From assembly GCF_030295405.1 (NCBI RefSeq), contig NZ_AP027080.1, positions 4,728,501-4,792,500 of the forward strand: a DNA stretch of 64,000 bases, read 5' to 3'. Every line of letters begins with the position of its first letter. Position 1 is the first letter of the stretch. The stretch comes from Mesoterricola silvestris. GTDB taxonomy: Bacteria > Acidobacteriota > Holophagae > Holophagales > Holophagaceae. Below the pieces are notes generated by a model. It was not told the origin of the DNA, did no database searches, and saw only the letters and a program-made list of their open reading frames with translations. Shown here piece by piece: positions 26,327 to 32,926 of this stretch. A program made the translations under genes and the position numbers.

Positions 26327-26962
26327 ATGAAGGAGAACCAGCGCCGGCTCTTCCTGAAGGCCATCACGAGCATCCCCATCCTGGGGGGCGCCGTGCTGGC
26401 CGCCAGCGCCCTGATCCGGTACTTCAAGCCCACCACCGTCGGGGGCGTCAAGGGCCTCGTGGCCCCCCCCGACGAGGCCGGCAGCAGCATCCAGGTCGTG
26501 GCCGCCCTGAGCGAACTCACCCAGCCCTGGGACTTCAAGGAGTTCATCTACATCCGCAAATCCGTGGAGTATTCCAGCCGCAAGATCCAGGGCGCCAAGA
26601 TCCCCGGCTTCGTGGTGCGCATGCCGGACGAATTCACGGACCCCAAGGATCCCAAATCCAAGTTCGTGGTGGTCCAGCGCATCTGCCCCCACCTGGGCTG
26701 CACCTTCAATTTCGTGAAGAGCCCCGAGGAGCTGGCCGGCGGCTACAACTACAAGCCCCCCGCGCCCACCCACCCCTACTTCGCCTGTCCCTGCCACCTG
26801 TCGGTGTACGACCCCACCCGCAAGACCGACGTGGCCCTCCAGGGCCCCCTGCCCGGCAAGGTGGTGTCGGGCCCGGCCCCCCGTCCACCCCGCACCATGT
26901 CCTTCGACATCAAGGACGGACAGATCCTGATCACCGGCACGGAAGGAGGCGGCGTTGGTTAA
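26327..26962 (+). CDS. Rieske [2Fe-2S] protein
   Basis: The 211-residue protein has an N-terminal membrane segment preceded by RRLFLK, resembling a Tat-dependent anchor (residues ~6-31). The Rieske cluster motifs are Cys120-Pro-His122-LGC125 and Cys154-Pro-Cys156-His157-LS. An insertion with YNYKPPAPTHP lies between them. It should oxidise quinol at a cytochrome b Qo site. GGAGAG sets ATG 26327. Its end overlaps the cytochrome b start by eight bases, indicating a stoichiometric complex. Confidence 0.93.
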   Translation: MKENQRRLFLKAITSIPILGGAVLAASALIRYFKPTTVGGVKGLVAPPDEAGSSIQVVAALSELTQPWDFKEFIYIRKSVEYSSRKIQGAKIPGFVVRMPDEFTDPKDPKSKFVVVQRICPHLGCTFNFVKSPEELAGGYNYKPPAPTHPYFACPCHLSVYDPTRKTDVALQGPLPGKVVSGPAPRPPRTMSFDIKDGQILITGTEGGGVG

Positions 26963-28529
26963 GGCCATTCCCTATCTCATCCAGGGCCTCCTGCACGCGC
27001 CCGGCACCTTCCGGAAGTGGTTCCAGGAGCGGTGGGCCAAGATGCAGCTCTTCGACGAGGGCCGCACGGACCAGGCCCGGACCAACCCCTGGTACACCCT
27101 CGGCGGCATGTGGTACTGGGTCTGGATGCTGGTGATCTTCAGCGGCGTGGTGCTGATGATCTACTACGTGCCCGTCACGGACCAGGCCTACCACTCCATC
27201 GAGCGCATCCAGCACAACTGGCGCTGGGGCCCCGTGCCCATCGGCTCCCTGGTGCGCGGCCTCCACAAGTACGGGGCCGACGCCTTCATCATCCTGGCCA
27301 CCATGCGGGTCTACCGCATGTGGTTCACGGGCGAATACAAGCAGGGCAACGAGTTCACCTTCATCATCGCCCTGCTGCTGCTGATCATCGGCATGTATTC
27401 CGGCCTCACGGGCTACCTCCTCATCTGGAACCAGCGCGCCCTGTGGGCCACCAAGGTCATGGCCACCTTCCCCACCTACCTGGACCAGAACCCCAGCTGG
27501 CTCCCCGGCGGCAACCTCATCAACTGGACCAACCAGGGCAAGACCACCGCGCAGATCCTCCTGGGCGGCACCAGCATCGGGCCCGCCACGGTGACCCGGT
27601 TCTACGCCTTCCACTTCATGCTCAGCTTCATCCCCATGATCTTTTTCGAGCTGCGGGTGTACCGCCTGGGCTTCAAGCGCATGAACATCAGCAACTGGTC
27701 CAAGCTGGCGGTGTTCGCCATCATCCTGGCCATCGCCGTCATGATCCCCGCGGCCCAGGGCAGCCCGGCCAACCCCGAGGTGACCCCCAACCCCATCCTG
27801 TCGGACTGGTACTTCCTGGCCATGTATCACTTCCTGAAGCTCCAGGACCCCTACCTGGCCACAGTTCTCACCGTGGCCATCCCCTTCCTGGTGCTGACGT
27901 CCATGTTCCTGGACCGCCGGCCCGAGCGGGAATGGGGCAAGCGCCAGATCTTCAACTGGATCGGCATCGGCGGCCTCATCTACTTCGTGGTCTTCAGCTT
28001 CCTCATCCTCAACGGCATCGCCGACCTGCACCGGGACGCGCCGCTGTGGTACTTCTCCATGGGCGGCTTCCTCCTGGCGGGCTACATCCAGGACTGGGCC
28101 TACGTCATGCGGCGGGACCAGAAGCGGTGGTGGGAGACCTTCCACCTCTTCTTCGTGGCCTTCATCCTCGTGTGCATGTCCGCCAACACCCTCTACCACT
28201 ACTTCGGCGATATCCGGGAGTGGAACGTGCTGGGCCGGGCCCAGATGCCCGATGTCCTGGCCCGGCTCCAGAAGGCCAACCCCCTGGCCACCCCCGACAT
28301 GGCCTTCGAGTGGCTGGAGAAGAACCGGCCCGGCCTGAACCTCTGGCTCACCAGCCACAAGGGGCCCAACAAGCCCGCGGGCATGGAGCTCTGGCTGGTG
28401 CACGTGATCGCCTGGCTGGGCATCCTCGCCTCGGGCACCGTCATCGGCCTGGGCAGGTGGGGGCGCCGCAAGAAGGCCGAAGCGCTGGCGGCGCTGGCCA
28501 AGGCCAAGCCCCGGGCGGCGGGGGCCTGA
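26955..28529 (+). CDS. Cytochrome b-like protein lacking heme bH ligands
   Basis: This 524-residue bc-type cytochrome b homologue starts at TTG, with GGAAGGAGG placed six bases upstream. Helix B reads His104-x13-Arg118 (LHKYGADAF...ATMR) and helix D reads His220-x13-Arg234 (FHFMLSFIP...ELR). In bc1 cytochromes all four are His. The first of each pair binds heme bL and the second heme bH, so both bH ligands are Arg here while the bL pair is kept. The PEWY motif is SDWYFLAMY (283-286). About eight more helices follow, and the C-terminus is extended by ~130 residues. It likely pairs with the Rieske protein. What replaces the bH-to-Qi path is unknown. Confidence 0.88.
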   Translation: MVKAIPYLIQGLLHAPGTFRKWFQERWAKMQLFDEGRTDQARTNPWYTLGGMWYWVWMLVIFSGVVLMIYYVPVTDQAYHSIERIQHNWRWGPVPIGSLVRGLHKYGADAFIILATMRVYRMWFTGEYKQGNEFTFIIALLLLIIGMYSGLTGYLLIWNQRALWATKVMATFPTYLDQNPSWLPGGNLINWTNQGKTTAQILLGGTSIGPATVTRFYAFHFMLSFIPMIFFELRVYRLGFKRMNISNWSKLAVFAIILAIAVMIPAAQGSPANPEVTPNPILSDWYFLAMYHFLKLQDPYLATVLTVAIPFLVLTSMFLDRRPEREWGKRQIFNWIGIGGLIYFVVFSFLILNGIADLHRDAPLWYFSMGGFLLAGYIQDWAYVMRRDQKRWWETFHLFFVAFILVCMSANTLYHYFGDIREWNVLGRAQMPDVLARLQKANPLATPDMAFEWLEKNRPGLNLWLTSHKGPNKPAGMELWLVHVIAWLGILASGTVIGLGRWGRRKKAEALAALAKAKPRAAGA

Positions 28530-28530
28530 C

Positions 28531-28821
28531 ATGTATTCCCTCCGGCAGATCCAGGCCTGCAAGTGGACCGGAGCGGTCCTGGCCGTGGGCGTGCTCAGCG
28601 CCACCTTCGGCCGCTGGAACGCCTTCAGGGCGGCCCCGGCCCCGGGCACCTATGCCGGCATCCTGGGGGCCCTCACGGGCTTCCTGCTCCTCATGACCTC
28701 CCTGGCCGTGGTGGTCTACGCGGAAGAGAAGGCCAAAGGGCGCATCACCCGCCCCCGGCCCCTCCTCGATCGCATCGCCGACCGCCTTTTCCTGAAACGC
28801 GACGAACATGACCAAGGTTGA
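28531..28821 (+). CDS. Two-helix membrane protein of the respiratory operon
   Basis: This 96-residue protein is not recognised. It has two hydrophobic segments (about residues 13-27 and 43-63) and a basic C-terminal tail with RITRPRPLLDRIADRLFLK. There are no heme, iron-sulphur or catalytic motifs. It starts one base after the cytochrome b stop, so it is probably a structural subunit of the same complex. Confidence 0.7.
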   Translation: MYSLRQIQACKWTGAVLAVGVLSATFGRWNAFRAAPAPGTYAGILGALTGFLLLMTSLAVVVYAEEKAKGRITRPRPLLDRIADRLFLKRDEHDQG

Positions 28822-28825
28822 GCCC

Positions 28826-29092
28826 ATGCGCAAGCGACCCATCTTCGGTGTGATCTTCCTGCTGACCGGCCTCGGCATCTTCGGCTACTTCATCCTGCAC
28901 AGCGTGCTCACGGAAGTGGGCCCGCCCCCCGGGGTGCCGGTGCCCGCGCCGCTGCGCATGGAGACCACCAACAAGGAACCCTTCCGCGAATTCGACGTGG
29001 TCAAGTGGCTGGGCTGGGCCTTCGTGGTGGCGGCCCTGGCCGAAGTGGGCGCCGCCTACCTGGCCAAGCAGCGCACCACCCTGGACCAGTAG
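28826..29092 (+). CDS. Two-helix membrane protein of the respiratory operon (second)
   Basis: This 88-residue protein is not recognised. A first membrane helix (IFGVIFLLTGLGIFGYFIL) is followed by a proline-rich loop (GPPPGVPVPAPL) and a second helix (WLGWAFVVAALAEVGAAYL). ATG 28826 has AAGG nine bases upstream. ATG 28808 would add six residues and overlap the preceding gene. It is likely an accessory subunit. Confidence 0.65.
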   Translation: MRKRPIFGVIFLLTGLGIFGYFILHSVLTEVGPPPGVPVPAPLRMETTNKEPFREFDVVKWLGWAFVVAALAEVGAAYLAKQRTTLDQ

Positions 29093-29100
29093 GGGACGAC

Positions 29101-30333
29101 ATGTACCGCAAATTCCTGCGCCTCACCAAGAGCCTCACCGTCAGCTTCGAGAAGCTGGTCAACTTCGTCACCACCCAGGAGCACAACCCCCTGTACTTCC
29201 ACGGGGCCCTCCCCCTCTACACGTTCTGGTTCCTCATCTTCTCGGGCATCCTGCTGTGGATGTACTACATCCCCACCCTGGACCGGGCCTGGTCCAGCGT
29301 GAACTACATCTCGGCCCTGCCCACCCCGGGCGACCCCATCAACCTGGCCGCGGGCATCCCCTACGGCGCCGTGGTGCGGGGCATCCACCGCTGGGGGGCG
29401 GCGGCCATGATGATCGTCACCCTGCTGCACATGTTCCGGGTCTACTTCACCGACCGCCACCGGGCCTGGCGCTGGCTGCCCTGGGTCACGGGGGTGGGCC
29501 TGCTGGTCTTCGTGCTCTTCGTGGGCCTCAGCGGCTACCTCCTGGTGTGGGACGCCCGGGCCTACTACATCGTGGTGGCCACCCAGCACCTCTTCGACGG
29601 CGTGCCCGTCATCGGCGCGGCCCTCTCCAGCTTCCTGGTGGGCGGCGAGGGCATCACGGACTACACCCTCACCCGCTTCCTCTTCTTCCACGTGGGCGGG
29701 GCCGTGGCGATCTTCTTCCTGGTGTGGATGCACTTCATCCGCCTCAAGGAGCCCGTGGTCACCCCCAGCCGGGCCACCAACTTCCTGCTGCTGGGCTTCA
29801 TCCTCCTGGCCGCGGGCACCCTGCCCGCCATCAACATCACCCACGAGCTCCTGGCCAAGTACGGCCACGACCCCCGCATCGCCGCCCAGGCCGCCTACAT
29901 CGCCAGCGACGCCCCGGCCCAGATCGGCACCCTGGTGGAGACCATCCGCTACGACGCCTGGTACATGTTCCCCTACTGGCTCATCCAGAACGTGGGCACC
30001 ACCTGGACCTGGCTGATCCTGGGCGGCTCCACGCTCCTGCTCTGCGTGGCGCCCTTCTATCCCAAGGACCGCCGGGCCAACATCGCCGAGGTCGTCGAAG
30101 CGAAATGCACGGGCTGCACCTTCTGCAGCCTGGATTGCCCCTTCGAGGCCATCACCATGGTGGACCGGGCCCCGGGCAGCAAGTTCAAGCAGATCGCCGT
30201 CGTGCAGGCGGCCCGGTGCAGCGAGTGCGGCATCTGCGTGGGGGCCTGCCCCTTCCAGGCCATCGAGCTGCCCGAACTGCACTCCAAGACCCTGGAGGCC
30301 GATCTCCTGGCCCTCGTGAAGAAGGGAGCCTGA
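29101..30333 (+). CDS. Cytochrome b fused to a two-cluster ferredoxin domain
   Basis: In this 410-residue protein, residues 1-325 are a cytochrome b with all four heme ligands: His96-x13-His110 in helix B (IHRWGAAAM...LLH) and His197-x13-His211 in helix D (FHVGGAVAI...WMH). The Qo-loop motif is DAWYMFPYW (285-293), degenerate against PEWY. Residues 330-390 form a bacterial ferredoxin with two [4Fe-4S] sets: Cys336/339/342/346-Pro and Cys373/376/379/383-Pro. The clusters would lie on the cytoplasmic side, near the bH/Qi end, so they may exchange electrons with a soluble partner or with the MvhD-like protein that follows directly. Confidence 0.9.
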   Translation: MYRKFLRLTKSLTVSFEKLVNFVTTQEHNPLYFHGALPLYTFWFLIFSGILLWMYYIPTLDRAWSSVNYISALPTPGDPINLAAGIPYGAVVRGIHRWGAAAMMIVTLLHMFRVYFTDRHRAWRWLPWVTGVGLLVFVLFVGLSGYLLVWDARAYYIVVATQHLFDGVPVIGAALSSFLVGGEGITDYTLTRFLFFHVGGAVAIFFLVWMHFIRLKEPVVTPSRATNFLLLGFILLAAGTLPAINITHELLAKYGHDPRIAAQAAYIASDAPAQIGTLVETIRYDAWYMFPYWLIQNVGTTWTWLILGGSTLLLCVAPFYPKDRRANIAEVVEAKCTGCTFCSLDCPFEAITMVDRAPGSKFKQIAVVQAARCSECGICVGACPFQAIELPELHSKTLEADLLALVKKGA

Positions 30334-30738
30334 ATGTCCGACCCCAAACGCACCGTCATCGGTTTCGTCTGCGAGCGCAGCCTTCCGGTGGAACGCATGC
30401 TGGACGAGCACAAGACCCTCCTGGACGACCCGGACACCAAGTTCGTCGTGGTGCCCTGCTCCGGGATGGTCAAGCCCACCCTCCTGGAGGCGGCCCTGGC
30501 CAACGGCGCCGACGCCACCTTCGTGTGCGGCTGCGCCATCGGCGACTGCCACTACCGCACCGGCAACCTCATGATCCGCGAGCGCCTGGAAGGCAAGCGT
30601 AACCCCAAGCTCCGCAAGACCACCGACCGCCGCAAGGTGGGCATGTTCTTCGTGACCATGAAGGACCGGGTGGCCTTCCTGGAGGCCCTGGCCGCCTTCA
30701 AGGCCGGCCTGGACGCCCCACCCGCGCAGGAGGACTAG
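30334..30738 (+). CDS. MvhD-like iron-sulphur protein
   Basis: The 134-residue protein resembles the MvhD family, small [2Fe-2S] subunits that link [NiFe]-hydrogenase to heterodisulfide reductase. Matching blocks are TVIGFVCE near the start, FVVVPCSGMVKPTLLEAAL, and ATFVCGCAIGDCHYRTGN. Cysteines are at 13, 42, 65, 67 and 72. The usual second Cys of the N-terminal FxCxxC pair is missing, so cluster ligation may differ. It begins at the base after the ferredoxin-cytochrome b stop. No hydrogenase or HdrA gene is nearby, so here it probably relays electrons to or from the ferredoxin domain. Confidence 0.78.
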   Translation: MSDPKRTVIGFVCERSLPVERMLDEHKTLLDDPDTKFVVVPCSGMVKPTLLEAALANGADATFVCGCAIGDCHYRTGNLMIRERLEGKRNPKLRKTTDRRKVGMFFVTMKDRVAFLEALAAFKAGLDAPPAQED

Positions 30739-30739
30739 C

Positions 30740-30874
30740 ATGGCCACCCCCGCCAAGAAGGCCGAGAATCCGACCAAGGACTACGTCGTGATGCTCCGCT
30801 ACCTCCTCTTCTACCTGTTCTTTTTCGGATTGCTCTACCTCGTCGCCCTCTTCGGCGAAGTGGCCGAGAAGTGA
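30740..30874 (+). CDS. Tiny single-pass membrane protein
   Basis: This 44-residue product has a charged start and one membrane helix (YLLFYLFFFGLLYLVALFG). It starts one base after the MvhD-like stop, with AGGAGG about ten bases upstream. There are no recognised motifs. It is probably a small subunit or assembly factor of the operon's complex. Confidence 0.65.
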   Translation: MATPAKKAENPTKDYVVMLRYLLFYLFFFGLLYLVALFGEVAEK

Positions 30875-30884
30875 GGAGCCGCCC

Positions 30885-31058
30885 ATGACCGAACCCAACG
30901 AAGCTCCCCGCCCCGAAGGGGAGGAGCCCCCCGTCTCCCTCGTGAAGATCCTCCAGGAGAACCCCTTCCTGGTGAAGATGCTTGTCTTCTTCTTCCTCAT
31001 GCTCTTCGTGCCCCTGGTGCTGGCCTGGAAGTTCGACCTGTTCCTCGTGGCCAATTAG
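30885..31058 (+). CDS. Tiny single-pass membrane protein (second)
   Basis: This 57-residue product has an acidic, proline-rich N-terminus (residues 1-17) and one C-terminal membrane helix (KMLVFFFLMLFVPLVLAW). It follows the preceding small gene by ten bases with GAGGAG upstream. Not recognised. Confidence 0.65.
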   Translation: MTEPNEAPRPEGEEPPVSLVKILQENPFLVKMLVFFFLMLFVPLVLAWKFDLFLVAN

Positions 31059-31067
31059 GCGGACCCC

Positions 31068-31253
31068 ATGGACCATCCCAACTGGACCCTCATCATCGTC
31101 TTCACCGCCGTGGGCCTCGCCTTCGCCGCGGGCTTCGTCCTCTTCGCCCTGTGGGCCATCCGCGACGGCCAGTTCAAGGACGTCGAAGGGGTGAAGTTCC
31201 GCATGCTCGAGGACTTCAATCCCAAGAAGGGCCGGCGGGAGGTCAAAGACTGA
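31068..31253 (+). CDS. ccoS: CcoS-like cbb3 oxidase maturation protein
   Basis: This 61-residue single-pass protein ends its membrane helix with FALWAIRDGQFKDVEG, matching the CcoS hallmark (F/W-A-x-R-x-GQF-D-D-L-x-G), followed by a short charged tail. CcoS is required for cofactor insertion into cbb3 oxidase, probably together with the copper ATPase CcoI. Its place as the last gene supports reading the whole stretch from ccoN as one oxidase operon. Confidence 0.85.
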   Translation: MDHPNWTLIIVFTAVGLAFAAGFVLFALWAIRDGQFKDVEGVKFRMLEDFNPKKGRREVKD

Positions 31254-31325
31254 TCCAGAAGGTGCCGGAGTTCCGGCTGGGAACGCGCTAGGATCAGTGG
31301 AGCCACCCACCCAGGAGGAACGCCC

Positions 31326-32783
31326 ATGCCATCGCAGGAGACCGGCCAGCAACCTGCGCGGCTCCTGGGGGTCGCTCCCATCATCTGGGCGCTGGTGGGC
31401 CTTTCCATTCTCCTGCTGCCCATGCTCATCGTCGCGACGGGCTACCTGCCACTGGACGATGCGCTCCGACACGCGGCCAAGGCCGTGGACGGCCGGCCAT
31501 GGTCCCAGATCCTGGTGCTGCGCGAAGGCATCATGGGGGATCCCAACGCGGCCTGGCACGGGCTCCTGAGATCGGTCCACCTGGCAACGGGCTGTGGGCC
31601 GGAAGCCCTGGTGGTGGGGTCCGTGGTGGTTCTGTGCTCCCTGGTGCTGGCGGCGCCCTTGGCTTGCATGCGCGCCCCGGAGGCGTGGATCGGCGCATGG
31701 GCCCTCGCGCTGGTCACCGAGGCACCCCTTGCCCGGCTGATGCTCGGCCGGCCCTTCCTTGTGAATATGGCCTGCCTCGTGGCCATCATGGCCTTATGGA
31801 GCCGGCCCGGGCCCAGGTCCGCCTGGCGTAGCGGAGGCACGCTTCTCCTCTTCACACTGGCGGCGCTCATGCACGGGAGTTGGTATCTTGCCGCCGTCAT
31901 CCCCCTGGCCTTCCTGCTGGCAGGCCGTATCCAGGACAGCGCGACCCTGGCCGTCTTGTGGGCGACAGGAAGCGTGCTGGCCGGAATCCTCACGGGCCAT
32001 CCCGTCGAATTCCTCCTGGGCGAGCTCATTCACATGGTCCACGCCCTCAAGGGCACGTCCACCCCAGGCATCCTTGTGCCGGAATTGCGCCCCTCCGGAG
32101 GCAACGGCCTTCTTGCCCTGACCTGCCTTGGCGCCGTGGCCTTCTCCCTCCTCCGGGACCCAAAACCCGAACGCCTCCTGCGCGACCCCCTCTTCGTCCT
32201 GGCCGTGCTTTGCTGGGTTTTCGGCCTGAAATTCCGGCGGTTCTGGGCGGATTGGGGACTTCCCTGCGCCATGCTCTGGATTGCTTTCGAGGCCGAGCCC
32301 TACCTCCTGCGCCTTGGCCAGCGGGCACCCCTCCGGCGCCTCCAACTGGCCGGTGGCATCTGCCTGAGCTTCCTCCTCCTGGGCAGCGCCGACCTGAACG
32401 CCCGCTGGACAGCCAGCCTTCGGAAGACCTATGTCACGGCAGATGTGCCCGGCATAGGCCCCTGGCTCCCCGCCCCGGGCGGAATTTTCTATGCCCCTGG
32501 CATGGATTTCTTTTTCGAGACCTTCTTCCGGAACCCAGGAGCTCCATGGCGGTACATGGTGGGCTACGAGCCTTCCATGATGCCCCCCCACGACCTGGAG
32601 GTCTTCCGCCAGACCATCGCCAGCCCTTCGCCCGCTGACGCCATCCAACCCTGGATCCGGTCCATGCGCCCCGAGGACCGCCTGGCCCTGCGCGGCCTAC
32701 CCACCGTCCCTCCCGGCATCCAGACCCTGGAGTGGTTCCACGTGGGGGGGGACCTCTGGATCGGCCGTAAGCCCAGGCGCTAG
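31326..32783 (+). CDS. Polytopic membrane protein of unknown function
   Basis: This 485-residue protein has about ten hydrophobic helices and a C-terminal ~130-residue extramembrane domain (from about TYVTADVPGIGPWLP). An early outer loop contains LPLDDALRHAAK, an acidic pair in the place where GT-C glycosyltransferases keep their catalytic Asp, so a GT-C-like fold is possible. No family signature is clear. GGAGG precedes ATG 31326. It follows ccoS by 72 bases and has lower third-position GC than its neighbours, so it may not belong to the respiratory operon. Confidence 0.65.
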   Translation: MPSQETGQQPARLLGVAPIIWALVGLSILLLPMLIVATGYLPLDDALRHAAKAVDGRPWSQILVLREGIMGDPNAAWHGLLRSVHLATGCGPEALVVGSVVVLCSLVLAAPLACMRAPEAWIGAWALALVTEAPLARLMLGRPFLVNMACLVAIMALWSRPGPRSAWRSGGTLLLFTLAALMHGSWYLAAVIPLAFLLAGRIQDSATLAVLWATGSVLAGILTGHPVEFLLGELIHMVHALKGTSTPGILVPELRPSGGNGLLALTCLGAVAFSLLRDPKPERLLRDPLFVLAVLCWVFGLKFRRFWADWGLPCAMLWIAFEAEPYLLRLGQRAPLRRLQLAGGICLSFLLLGSADLNARWTASLRKTYVTADVPGIGPWLPAPGGIFYAPGMDFFFETFFRNPGAPWRYMVGYEPSMMPPHDLEVFRQTIASPSPADAIQPWIRSMRPEDRLALRGLPTVPPGIQTLEWFHVGGDLWIGRKPRR

Positions 32784-32926
32784 TTGCGGACCCTGAAATT
32801 CCGAGCCGTCTCTGGGTAGAGCATGGTTCCCATGGGGTTCCTACGGCGGCGTCCGGAGGCACGAGGGCCGTGTCGGGGCCGCGCACACGCATGAGGGTGC
32901 CCGCCCGGAGCCTGGACGGCCGGGTC

